Shown here in pieces: positions 42,376-50,397 of a stretch of DNA of 64,000 nt. Below the pieces are notes generated by a model. That model was given only the letters and a program-made list of their open reading frames with translations, was not told the DNA's origin and made no database searches. Every line of letters begins with the position of its first letter. Within the stretch, counting starts at the first letter, position 1. Position numbers and translations under genes: made by a program. The DNA comes from Panacagrimonas sp041603235 (GTDB lineage Bacteria; Pseudomonadota; Gammaproteobacteria; Nevskiales; Nevskiaceae). Location of the stretch: the NCBI GenBank assembly GCA_041603235.1, contig JBFIES010000002.1:310001-374000 (forward strand), given 5' to 3'.

Positions 42376-43679
42376 GTTTGTCGCTCAGTCCGATGTCTCT
42401 GGTGCGCGCCATACTGGTCTTGACGGTGTCTCTGGCCGGCTTGGGCTGCAGTGTTCCGCAACTGCGACCCGAGCCGCATGCGCGCACCACCTACACCGAT
42501 CCGGCCCGGATGATCGTGGTCACGCTGGTGAATCCGGCCACCGTTGGCATGCGCGGTGCGGGCTCCACCTGGCGCGGCTGGGAGATGAGCAAGCGCTATG
42601 AGGTTGGCAGCGCGGTGCAGGGCGCGGTGCGCGATCTGTCCGCCGACTATGCACTGGAGCAGGTGGATGCCTGGCCGATCGGTGTGTTGGGCGTGCACTG
42701 CGTGGTGTTCCAGATTTCAGATCCGGCTGATCGCACCGATCTGATCAAGCAACTTTCCGCTGATGGACGCGTTGAAACCGTGCAGGCCATGAACGCCTTC
42801 ACCACGGCTTCCATCGACGGCCGAAAAATGCCGGGCCGCGACATGCAGTACAGCCTGGAGGCCATGCAGCTTGAGCAGGCGCATCTGCTGGCGCAGGGGC
42901 GCGGAGTACGGATCGCCGTCATCGACACTGGCGTGGACCACCAGCATCCGCAGCTCTTGGAGCGGGTCAGCCGTCACTTCGATTTTGTGGGGCAGCCAGA
43001 CGCGCAATTCACCTCAGAAAAGCACGGCACGGCCGTGGCCGGCGTCATTGCGGCCAGCGCCTCGGCCACCGGCATTGTGGGCGTCGCTCCGCAGGCTGAG
43101 CTGCTGGCACTCAAGGCCTGCTGGCCGCAGAGCAAGGCTTCGGCGCTGGCCAGCTGCAACTCTTTTACGCTGGCACGCGCGCTCTCGGCAGCTATTGAGC
43201 TGGACGCGGCCGTGCTGAACCTGAGTCTGACCGGTCCGGCGGACCCGCTGCTGGCGAGGCTGGTACAGACAGCTGTCAGTAGGGGGGGCGTGGTGGTCGG
43301 CGCCTTGCCGGAGAATGGTCAGGCATCCGGCTTTCCGGCGGCGCTGGATGGCGTCATCGTGGTGCGTTCGCTGGGGCCCAGTACGGTCCGGGAGTCGCTG
43401 TTCGCTCCGGGAGAAGACGTGGTGAGCACGGCGCCAGGTGCCAGCTACGCCCTGAGCTCAGGTTCATCCTTGGCGGCAGCGCATGTGAGCGGCGTGATTG
43501 CCCTGTTGAAGGAGCACAATCCCAGTCTGCGGCCCGCCGAACTTGAGCAGATCTTGCTGAGTTCGCTGGCACCAGAAGTGGGTGGCAATGGCGCTCTGAG
43601 CGTCAACGCCTGCAATGCGGTCAGCCTCTTACTGGGTGGGCAACCATGTGCCCGGGGCCAGCAGTTCGATATGCACTGA
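42372..43679 (+). CDS. Subtilisin-like (S8) serine peptidase lipoprotein
   Basis: The 435-residue product has a lipoprotein signal (LAGLGC, Cys26), a propeptide-like segment (about residues 80-150) and a subtilase domain. The catalytic residues are Asp185 (VIDTGVDH), His218 (EKHGTAVAG) and Ser366 (SSGSSLAAAHVSG, with Leu for the usual Met). A probable oxyanion Asn is Asn315 in LPENGQASGFPA. The region otherwise conserved as AAGN is altered. Sorting to the periplasmic face of a membrane is likely. The start overlaps the anti-sigma stop (ATGA). Confidence 0.9.
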   Translation: MSLSLSPMSLVRAILVLTVSLAGLGCSVPQLRPEPHARTTYTDPARMIVVTLVNPATVGMRGAGSTWRGWEMSKRYEVGSAVQGAVRDLSADYALEQVDAWPIGVLGVHCVVFQISDPADRTDLIKQLSADGRVETVQAMNAFTTASIDGRKMPGRDMQYSLEAMQLEQAHLLAQGRGVRIAVIDTGVDHQHPQLLERVSRHFDFVGQPDAQFTSEKHGTAVAGVIAASASATGIVGVAPQAELLALKACWPQSKASALASCNSFTLARALSAAIELDAAVLNLSLTGPADPLLARLVQTAVSRGGVVVGALPENGQASGFPAALDGVIVVRSLGPSTVRESLFAPGEDVVSTAPGASYALSSGSSLAAAHVSGVIALLKEHNPSLRPAELEQILLSSLAPEVGGNGALSVNACNAVSLLLGGQPCARGQQFDMH

Positions 43680-43739
43680 AGTGGGTCAGTCCGGGGTGCG
43701 GGTGATAACCTGATCGGGTTTACTCGTCACCTGAAGCCA

Positions 43740-45113
43740 ATGTCGTCATCCCAGAATCGTCCTCCAAAAAATCAATCTGCCCCATTGCCTGAAGCTCGCG
43801 AGCTGAGCGCCGTCGCCCAGCGCGTCGTTCAGATGGCCCGTGATCTCGGTGCCAGCCAGTCAGAAGCCAGCATGTCTTACTCGCGCGGGTTTTCGGTCGG
43901 CGTGCGTAGCGGTGAAGTCGAAAGCCTGGAGTTCCAGCGGGACCGCAGCCTCGGGGTGACGCTGTATTTCGGCCACAAGCGCGGCAATGCCTCCACCGGG
44001 GACCTCAGCGAAGCGGGCCTGCGTGAATGCGTGGAAGCCGCAGCCACCATCGCCAAGGTGACCGAGGAAGACCCCTGCTCAGGTCTGGCCGATGCCGAGC
44101 GCATGGCGGGAACGGAGCAGCCAGATCTCGAACTCGATCATCCCTGGGAATTGCTGCCGGAGCAGGCAATTGAACGCGCCCGAGCCTGCGAGGCCGCTGG
44201 TCTGTCAGTGGACAAGAGAATTCAGCAGAGTGAGGGCGCTGGCATTTCCACCCAGCGCGGCATTTCGGTCTATGTGAATTCGCATGGATTTGTCGGTGTC
44301 AGGTGCGGAACCCAGCACAGCCTGAGCTGTGCGCTGGTCGCCGCAGACGGGCAGGGCATGCAGCGGGACTATTGGTGGGATGGCGGACGCAATCCGGCGC
44401 TGATGGATGCTCCTGAAGCCATCGGACGCAAGGCGGGCGAACGTGCCATTGCCCGGCTCGGTGGGCGCGGCCTGAAGACCCGACGTGCGCCGGTGTTGTT
44501 TACGCCGGAAGTCGCGCGTGGACTCTTCGGTCACATGATCGCCGCGATCTCCGGCGGCGCGCTGTATCGCAAGGCCAGTTTCCTGCTCGACAAGCTCGAT
44601 CAGCCGGTCTTTTCTTCGCGCGTGCAGATCGAACAGCAGCCTTTCATCCGGCAGGCCTCATCAAGTGCCGCTTTCGATCATGAAGGCGTCGCCACCTCCG
44701 ACCGGGTACTGGTCGAAAATGGGGTCCTGCGCGGATGGCTGCTCGGCAGTTATGCCGCACGCAAACTTGATCTGGAGACCACCGGAAATGCTGGTGGTGT
44801 TTTCAATCTGGTCATTCGGCCCGGCGAGCAGGACTATCAGGGCCTGCTCCGCGACATGGGCGAGGGCTTTGTCGTGACCGAATTGATGGGCCAGGGTGTC
44901 AACGGACTGACCGGCGACTACTCACGTGGTGCTTCGGGGTTCTGGGTGCGCAACGGTGAGATTGAGCATGCTGTTGAGGGCGTCACCATTGCCGGCAATC
45001 TGCTCGATATCTATGGCGACATTCAGGGACTGGCCAGTGATGTTGATACACGATCCGGTGTGCGTTGTGGCTCGGTGCTGGTCGGCGCCATGACCATTGC
45101 CGGCGAAGATTGA
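43740..45113 (+). CDS. pmbA: Metalloprotease PmbA (TldE)
   Basis: PmbA forms a protease with TldD that matures modified peptides (microcin B17) and degrades the CcdA antitoxin in E. coli. The 457-residue product begins, after a short polar stretch, with AQRVVQMARDLGASQSEASM and has family blocks such as SRGFSVGVRSGEVESLEFQR, FTPEVARGLFGHMIAAISGG and, near the end, GASGFWVRNGEIEHAVEGVT. As expected for PmbA/TldE, it lacks the HExxxH zinc motif found in TldD. TldD is not in this window. Length is close to the E. coli protein (450). Confidence 0.94.
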   Translation: MSSSQNRPPKNQSAPLPEARELSAVAQRVVQMARDLGASQSEASMSYSRGFSVGVRSGEVESLEFQRDRSLGVTLYFGHKRGNASTGDLSEAGLRECVEAAATIAKVTEEDPCSGLADAERMAGTEQPDLELDHPWELLPEQAIERARACEAAGLSVDKRIQQSEGAGISTQRGISVYVNSHGFVGVRCGTQHSLSCALVAADGQGMQRDYWWDGGRNPALMDAPEAIGRKAGERAIARLGGRGLKTRRAPVLFTPEVARGLFGHMIAAISGGALYRKASFLLDKLDQPVFSSRVQIEQQPFIRQASSSAAFDHEGVATSDRVLVENGVLRGWLLGSYAARKLDLETTGNAGGVFNLVIRPGEQDYQGLLRDMGEGFVVTELMGQGVNGLTGDYSRGASGFWVRNGEIEHAVEGVTIAGNLLDIYGDIQGLASDVDTRSGVRCGSVLVGAMTIAGED

Positions 45114-45184
45114 AGGCTCTGCATCCCTCGGCACTGAATTCAATACTGCAAAGCATTCCCCCGCTTTCATCAAGGAAAGGTCAA

Positions 45185-45694
45185 ATGAAGAAATCGTTTT
45201 TTGTCATCGGTGCTGCGCTGAGTCTGTGTGTCTCAATGTCCACGCAAGCGGCTACGCAGCAGAAGCCGGGTCTGTGGGCGAGCACGGTGAAGATCGACAT
45301 GGGCGGCGGGTTTCCACAGATTGACCCGGCCATGCTGGAGCAGATGGAAATGGCAGGTGTTGAGCTGCCCTTCGCCAAGCCTGTGACCACCAACATTTGC
45401 CTCACGGCAGAGCAGGTTGCTCAGCAGGTCTTGCCCGACCTCAACGATCCCCAGAGTGGCTGCAGTTCCAAGAACGTCAAGCGCGATGGTGACAATGTCA
45501 GCGGCACCATCGAGTGCAACGGCGATATCAAGGGCACTGGCGACATTCAGATGTCACTGCTGAGTGCAGAGAGCTATTCCGGCGTTTCCAACTTCAATGG
45601 CAATGCACAGGGGATGCCGGTCACCATGAAGACCGAATTCAGTGGCAAGTGGCTGGGTTCTGATTGCGGAAACGTGCAGCCCATTGGCAACTGA
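45185..45694 (+). CDS. DUF3617 family exported protein
   Basis: The 169-residue product has a signal peptide (MKKSFFVIGAALSLCVSMST, cleavage near QAA) and a DUF3617 domain, recognised by KPGLWASTVKIDM, the Cys in TTNICLTAEQVA, paired cysteines near CSSKNVKRDGDNVSGTIEC, and the closing SGKWLGSDCG. The domain is uncharacterised and found in exported proteins of many proteobacteria. The ATG at 45185 has an AAGGAAAGG ribosome binding site; the same frame runs back into pmbA but is not used. A terminator follows. Confidence 0.87.
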   Translation: MKKSFFVIGAALSLCVSMSTQAATQQKPGLWASTVKIDMGGGFPQIDPAMLEQMEMAGVELPFAKPVTTNICLTAEQVAQQVLPDLNDPQSGCSSKNVKRDGDNVSGTIECNGDIKGTGDIQMSLLSAESYSGVSNFNGNAQGMPVTMKTEFSGKWLGSDCGNVQPIGN

Positions 45695-45719
45695 TCTCAG
45701 CGACCACTACAGAATAGTT

Positions 45720-45747
45720 GGGGCCGCCAAGGCGGCCCCATTTTTTT
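45720..45747 (+). terminator. Terminator after the DUF3617 gene
   Basis: A perfect stem GGGGCCGCC / GGCGGCCCC with a short AA loop is followed by an A and seven T's. The T-run overlaps the end of the leftward phosphotransferase gene, so it acts on the rightward transcript. Confidence 0.9.
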
Positions 45748-46801
45748 AGCCCTGCGTTTGCTTCAGGGCCAGCTCGGCCAGCGGCTCCACAAAAGAGGCC
45801 ATCTGTTTTGCGTGCGCACTTGCCGCCGTGCCGCGCGCGACTCTGCCCTTGATGCCATGCAGGATGGCGGCCAGCCGGAACATGTTGAAGCTCAGGTAGA
45901 AACTGAGATTCTCGATGCCGTCACGGCCCGTTCGTTCGCAGTAGCGCGCAACGTATTCCTGTTCAGACGGAATACCTGCCGCAGCCAGATCGGTCCCGAC
46001 CAGGCCGGCCGTGATGCCGGGCGGCATGCGGTACATCATCAGGTGATAGGTGAAGTCTGCGAGCGGATGCCCCAGGGTTGAAAGCTCCCAGTCCAGCACC
46101 GCCAGCACGCGCGGCTCGCTGGGATGAAAAATCATGTTGTCGCAGCGAAAATCGCCGTGAACGATGGTGGATTCATCGCCCGTCGGGATATGTGACGGTA
46201 ACCATTCCACCAGTTTGTCCATGTCGGCCACGCGACCGGCGGCCTCGTCAGCCAGATATTGTTTGGACCAGCGGCCAATCTGGCGTTCGAAATAATTGCC
46301 GGTCTTGCCGTAGTCGCCCAGCCCGATCTTCTCGTGATCAATGGTGTGCAACTGGGCCAGCGTAGCGTTCATGGCGTCAAAGTAAGCCGCACGTTCAGTC
46401 TTGGGTACATCGGGAAAACTGGTGTCCCAGATCACGCGTCCCTCGACGCAATCCATGACGTAGAACCAGGTGCCGATCACGCTTTCATCTGTGCACAAAC
46501 CATAGGTTCTGGCGACCGGAAAACCGGCACCATGCAATGCGGTGATGACGCGGTACTCACGGTCGACCGCGTGTGCAGATTTGAGCAATTGCCCGGGCGG
46601 CTTTCGTCGCATGACGTAACTGTGACCGGGGGTGATGAGCTTGTAGGTAGGGTTGGACTGCCCACCCTTGAACTGTTCGATGCTCAGCGGACCCGAGAAC
46701 CCGTCCACGTTGTTCTTCATCCAGTTCAAAAGGCTGGATTCGTCAAAACGGTGTTGTTCCCGTACTTCGGCGGTACCCGAAAACTGCGCCTGCTTGTCCA
46801 T
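45746..46801 (-). CDS. Phosphotransferase family protein, ACAD10/11-like
   Basis: The 351-residue product is a kinase-fold phosphotransferase of the aminoglycoside phosphotransferase superfamily, in the branch related to the N-terminal domain of acyl-CoA dehydrogenases ACAD10/11. The key motifs are FKGGQSNPTYKL, the catalytic loop IVHGDFRCDNMIFH and the metal-binding VLDWELSTLGHPLADFTYH. In relatives the substrate is a hydroxylated acyl-CoA. A GGAGAG ribosome binding site precedes the ATG at 46801. Confidence 0.88.
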   Translation of the reverse strand: MDKQAQFSGTAEVREQHRFDESSLLNWMKNNVDGFSGPLSIEQFKGGQSNPTYKLITPGHSYVMRRKPPGQLLKSAHAVDREYRVITALHGAGFPVARTYGLCTDESVIGTWFYVMDCVEGRVIWDTSFPDVPKTERAAYFDAMNATLAQLHTIDHEKIGLGDYGKTGNYFERQIGRWSKQYLADEAAGRVADMDKLVEWLPSHIPTGDESTIVHGDFRCDNMIFHPSEPRVLAVLDWELSTLGHPLADFTYHLMMYRMPPGITAGLVGTDLAAAGIPSEQEYVARYCERTGRDGIENLSFYLSFNMFRLAAILHGIKGRVARGTAASAHAKQMASFVEPLAELALKQTQG

Positions 46802-46863
46802 CTGCTCTCCTTGTTCTGACCGGCAATGATGCCGGTATCAGGTGGAGGATGCGACCGAAGCGC

Positions 46864-48213
46864 TCAGAGCAGGAACAACGCGCCGAGTCCAAGAAACAGG
46901 AAAAACCCCATCACGTCAGTGATGGTTGTCACGATAACGCTGCCCGCCAGCGCTGGGTCCTGCCCGACTTTGCGCAGGAGCAATGGCACCAGAAGTCCGG
47001 AAGCTGCGGCGAGCAAGAGATTGAGCAGCAGGGCCAGTCCGATGACGAGTCCGAGCATCGGAGAGCCAAACCACCACAGCGCGATGGCGGCCACGGTGAC
47101 GCCCCAGAGCACGCCGTTGATCAGCGCGACGAGGATTTCCTTGCGCAGCAAGGCACCGATGTTTCCCTCACTGATCTGGTCCAGCGCAATGCCGCGCACC
47201 ATCAGGGCTACGATCTGGCTGGCTGCAATGCCGCCCATGCTGGCGACGATCGGCATCAGGACCGCCAGCGCGACGACTTCCTGAATCGTGGCTTCAAACA
47301 TGCCCACAACGGCGGAAGCCAGGAACGCAGTTGCCAGATTGATGCCTAGCCACAGCGCACGACGCTTGGACGCGCGATATACCGGGGCGAACAGATCGAT
47401 GTCTTCGTCGAGGCCGGCCATGGACAGCAGGTTGTGCTCGGCGTCGGAGCGAATGACGTCCACCACGTCATCGATGGTGATGCGGCCCACCAGCTTGTGG
47501 TCATCGCCGGCAATCACTGGCGCCGACACCAAATCCGAGGTCTGGAATTCCTGACCGACCTCGCGTGCCGACATAGCCACCGGAATGGCTTCCAGTTCGC
47601 GATCCATGATCTGGCCGACTGTCGATTCAGGTGACTGGGTGAGAATGCGGTCCAGGGGCAGGCGACCGAGATAACGACCGTAAGAATCGACGACAAACAG
47701 CGAGTCCGTGTGCGCAGGTAGTTCGCCGCGCATGCGCATGTAGCGCATCACCACTTCCAGTGTCACGTCCGGGCGCACCGTCACCGTGTCGGTGTTCATC
47801 AGACCGCCGGCGGTGTCCGGGTCGTATTCGAGAACCGTTTCCAGACGCTGGCGATCCGCGTCAGACAGGGCGCGCATTACCTGGCGCGTGACGGTCTCAG
47901 GTAGTGCATCGACGAAGTCAGCGAGATCGTCGATATCCAGATCTTCGGCGGCCGCGACCAGCTCTGCCGTATCCATCTGCCGGATCAGGCCTTCGCGCAC
48001 GTCCTCAGGCAGATGCAACAGCACCTGGCCGTCATTTTCCGGGTTGACCATCTCCCAGACGAGGTTGCGCTCGCGCTCCGGCAGCGAGGACAGCAGGTTG
48101 GCAATCTCGGCCGGATTGAGCGATGCCAGCAAGGGCATGACCGGTGCCCAGCGGCCGCTGTCGAGCGCAGCACGCAGGCGTCGGACGGGGTTTTCGGCAG
48201 CGCTGTCTGGCAT
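46864..48213 (-). CDS. mgtE: Magnesium transporter MgtE
   Basis: MgtE is a homodimeric Mg2+ channel gated by cytoplasmic magnesium. The 449-residue product has the N-terminal superhelical domain (about residues 20-135), two CBS domains (DTDTVTVRPDVTLEVVMRYM and the following VGQIMDRELEAIPVAM segment) and five membrane helices in the last 180 residues (ERNIGALLRKE-like loop, VALAVLMPIVASMGGIAASQ). Length and layout match the family. No Mg2+-sensing leader is evident. Confidence 0.92.
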   Translation of the reverse strand: MPDSAAENPVRRLRAALDSGRWAPVMPLLASLNPAEIANLLSSLPERERNLVWEMVNPENDGQVLLHLPEDVREGLIRQMDTAELVAAAEDLDIDDLADFVDALPETVTRQVMRALSDADRQRLETVLEYDPDTAGGLMNTDTVTVRPDVTLEVVMRYMRMRGELPAHTDSLFVVDSYGRYLGRLPLDRILTQSPESTVGQIMDRELEAIPVAMSAREVGQEFQTSDLVSAPVIAGDDHKLVGRITIDDVVDVIRSDAEHNLLSMAGLDEDIDLFAPVYRASKRRALWLGINLATAFLASAVVGMFEATIQEVVALAVLMPIVASMGGIAASQIVALMVRGIALDQISEGNIGALLRKEILVALINGVLWGVTVAAIALWWFGSPMLGLVIGLALLLNLLLAAASGLLVPLLLRKVGQDPALAGSVIVTTITDVMGFFLFLGLGALFLL

Positions 48214-48369
48214 GGCGTCGGGGTGTTTGTGCGTGCGAAGTATCGACAGCGAGGATGGGGCGCGACCCTATCGACACTTCAATGCTTCGTCCAGTGATCT
48301 TGACCTGAAAGCTTAGCAAGCCCGTCTCTGCAAACGCTCGCGCGCCTGTCCGTGACGTTATTCAGGCCA

Positions 48370-48386
48370 CAGGATTATGAATCCTG
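48370..48386. promoter_or_regulatory. Inverted repeat between mgtE and the hydrolase gene
   Basis: CAGGATT-ATG-AATCCTG is a perfect 7-bp inverted repeat with a 3-base centre in the 222-base divergent gap. No T-run follows. It could be an operator for either gene. Confidence 0.4.
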
Positions 48387-48435
48387 CAGCGATATTCTTG
48401 CGCGCTTACGACCTTCAGGACCCGACTGAATCCTC

Positions 48436-49689
48436 ATGGCTTTCAGAAAAAGAAACTACGTCAGCATTGCGCCGCAGCTGGCCTCGGTAACGCGCATTGA
48501 TTCCGCCGCCGAATGCGCGCCCGAGGAAGTGGGTCTGAGCCGCGACGCCATTCGCCGCATCTGGTCTGCGGCTGAAGGTTTCTATCGCACTGGCACGCAC
48601 CCGGCGATCACCATCAATATTCGTCGTCGCGGCAAGGTCGTGATGAATCGTGCCATCGGTCATGCGCGTGGCAATGAGCCGGGCACTGGCGATGACAAGC
48701 GCGCCGGGTTGTTGGCAGCCACCCCGGAGACGCCGATCTGTCTGTTTTCGGCGTCAAAGGCGATCACGGCACTGCTGGTCCACAAGCTGGTAGAGGACGG
48801 CAAATTGCAGCTGGAAGATCGTGTCTCGCAACACATTCCGGAATACGGACAGCGCGGCAAGGAACGCACCACCATTCGCCAGTTGCTGTCGCATCGCGCC
48901 GGTATCCCGACCGTGCCGATCAAGGATCTGGATTACCGCGTCATCTATGACTGGGATGCGGTCATCGCCATGCTGTGCGCAGCCAAGCCCTTCGAGGTCA
49001 CCGGAGAAAAGCAGGCTTATCACGCCATCACGGGCGGATTCATTCTGGGCGAGCTGGTTCGTCGCACCTCCGGGCTGAGCCTGGACGCTGCGTTGCGCCA
49101 GTGGATTGCCGAACCCCTGGGCTGCAAGTACATGACCTATGGCCTTGCGCCGGAGTACCGCGATATCGCAGCGCCCAATGTCTTCACCGGCCCGCGTCCG
49201 CCGTGGATGCTCAATCTGGTTGCCAAGCGGGTGCTGGGCGCTGGCTTTCAGGATGCGGTACGCATATCCAATGAGCCGGAATTCCTGACCGCCCACATTC
49301 CCGCCGGCAATATTTTTGCCACCGCCGACGAGGCGGGCCGAGTGTTCCAGATGCTGCTCGACGGAGGTGTCTATCAGGGGCGTCGCCTGTTCAAGGCCGA
49401 GACCGTTGCAGAGCTGCTCAAGCCGGTCGGTCGCCGCCAGTTTGACGGCATGCTCCTGCTACCCGTGCGCTTTTCGTCTGGAATGATGTTGGGAGACAAG
49501 CCCCTGGGCCTGTTCGGGACCAACAGCCGAAATGCTTTTGGTCATATTGGTCTGCTCAACATCGTCTGCTGGGCTGACCCGGACCGCGATATCTCGGTGG
49601 CAATCCTCAACAACGGCAAGTCGCTGGCCCCGTCTAGCCTCACCAGGCTCGCGCGCCTGATCAACGCGATCTGCAGTCAGACGCTGTAA
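48436..49689 (+). CDS. Beta-lactamase-fold serine hydrolase (family VIII esterase-like)
   Basis: The 417-residue product has the class C beta-lactamase/esterase fold. The SxxK motif is SASK (Ser105, Lys108, in CLFSASKAITALLVHKL), followed by RQLLSHRAGIP and YHAITGGFILGELVRR in place of the Tyr motif, and a C-terminal FGHIGLLN as the KTG/HxG counterpart. Such proteins are usually esterases or peptidases rather than antibiotic-resistance enzymes. No signal peptide is evident, so it is probably cytoplasmic. It is divergent from mgtE. Confidence 0.87.
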   Translation: MAFRKRNYVSIAPQLASVTRIDSAAECAPEEVGLSRDAIRRIWSAAEGFYRTGTHPAITINIRRRGKVVMNRAIGHARGNEPGTGDDKRAGLLAATPETPICLFSASKAITALLVHKLVEDGKLQLEDRVSQHIPEYGQRGKERTTIRQLLSHRAGIPTVPIKDLDYRVIYDWDAVIAMLCAAKPFEVTGEKQAYHAITGGFILGELVRRTSGLSLDAALRQWIAEPLGCKYMTYGLAPEYRDIAAPNVFTGPRPPWMLNLVAKRVLGAGFQDAVRISNEPEFLTAHIPAGNIFATADEAGRVFQMLLDGGVYQGRRLFKAETVAELLKPVGRRQFDGMLLLPVRFSSGMMLGDKPLGLFGTNSRNAFGHIGLLNIVCWADPDRDISVAILNNGKSLAPSSLTRLARLINAICSQTL

Positions 49690-49735
49690 TGCAAGAAGGG
49701 CTCAGGTCTTGCAGCGTTCTCAGCCCGGGCGTGCT

Positions 49736-50335
49736 CTATCGCGGATTAAATCCGTGGTCCCCGTTTTCAACATCGGCCACCACACCATCTTCGATGGTGA
49801 CAATTTTCAGGAAGCGGCGATTGCCGAAGTTGTAGACCCATTCTTCGCGAAAGACTTCCACCGGATAGTAGTCGCTGGACGAAGAAAAACCGCCAAAGCT
49901 GTGACGACGCCCTGGTTTCAGCGCGGTGACAAAACCAATATTGCGGCGGGTCAGCGGCTCGCCGCATTGCTCCAGCAGGCGGTACTTGGACAGGCCATCC
50001 ACGATGAATCCGGATGAGCATTTGTTGGATCGGCTGGCCGGAAACCCGTAGCCATCGGTCTCAATGTTGACCAGCCGACCATTTCGCAAGTGCAGAATAT
50101 GCAAGAGCTTGTTGCTGCCAAAGTTGTAGGTCCAGCGCTCGGATTCGGCAATTTCGTTGGGAAGCTGGCGCCCAACAGACTGCACGTCCCGGAAATCCGG
50201 CTCTCCGCAGGCCGCCAGAATCTCCGCCGCAGCCGCTTCCACCGAAATAATGCGCGAACCGCAGCGCATCGCATCCGACGCCCATGAAGTGGCCGAGAAC
50301 AACAGCAGGCTCGCAAGGCAGAGACGATAAAACAT
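49736..50335 (-). CDS. DUF2845 family exported protein
   Basis: The 199-residue product has a signal peptide (MFYRLCLASLLLFSATSWA) and then DUF2845-type sequence (MRCGSRIISVEAAAAEILA, CGEPDFRD), with a second copy of the CGEP-like motif (LLEQCGEPLTRR) and two WxYNFG motifs. The tandem arrangement suggests an internal repeat. The role of the family is unknown. The ATG at 50335 starts the signal peptide; an in-frame upstream start at 50398 is less likely. It is divergent from the DsbD-like gene. Confidence 0.82.
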   Translation of the reverse strand: MFYRLCLASLLLFSATSWASDAMRCGSRIISVEAAAAEILAACGEPDFRDVQSVGRQLPNEIAESERWTYNFGSNKLLHILHLRNGRLVNIETDGYGFPASRSNKCSSGFIVDGLSKYRLLEQCGEPLTRRNIGFVTALKPGRRHSFGGFSSSSDYYPVEVFREEWVYNFGNRRFLKIVTIEDGVVADVENGDHGFNPR

Positions 50336-50397
50336 GGACTGAAAGGAACTGGTCGGGAGAAACTGGGTCATATTGCGGCTCACACGATAGACGTTCA

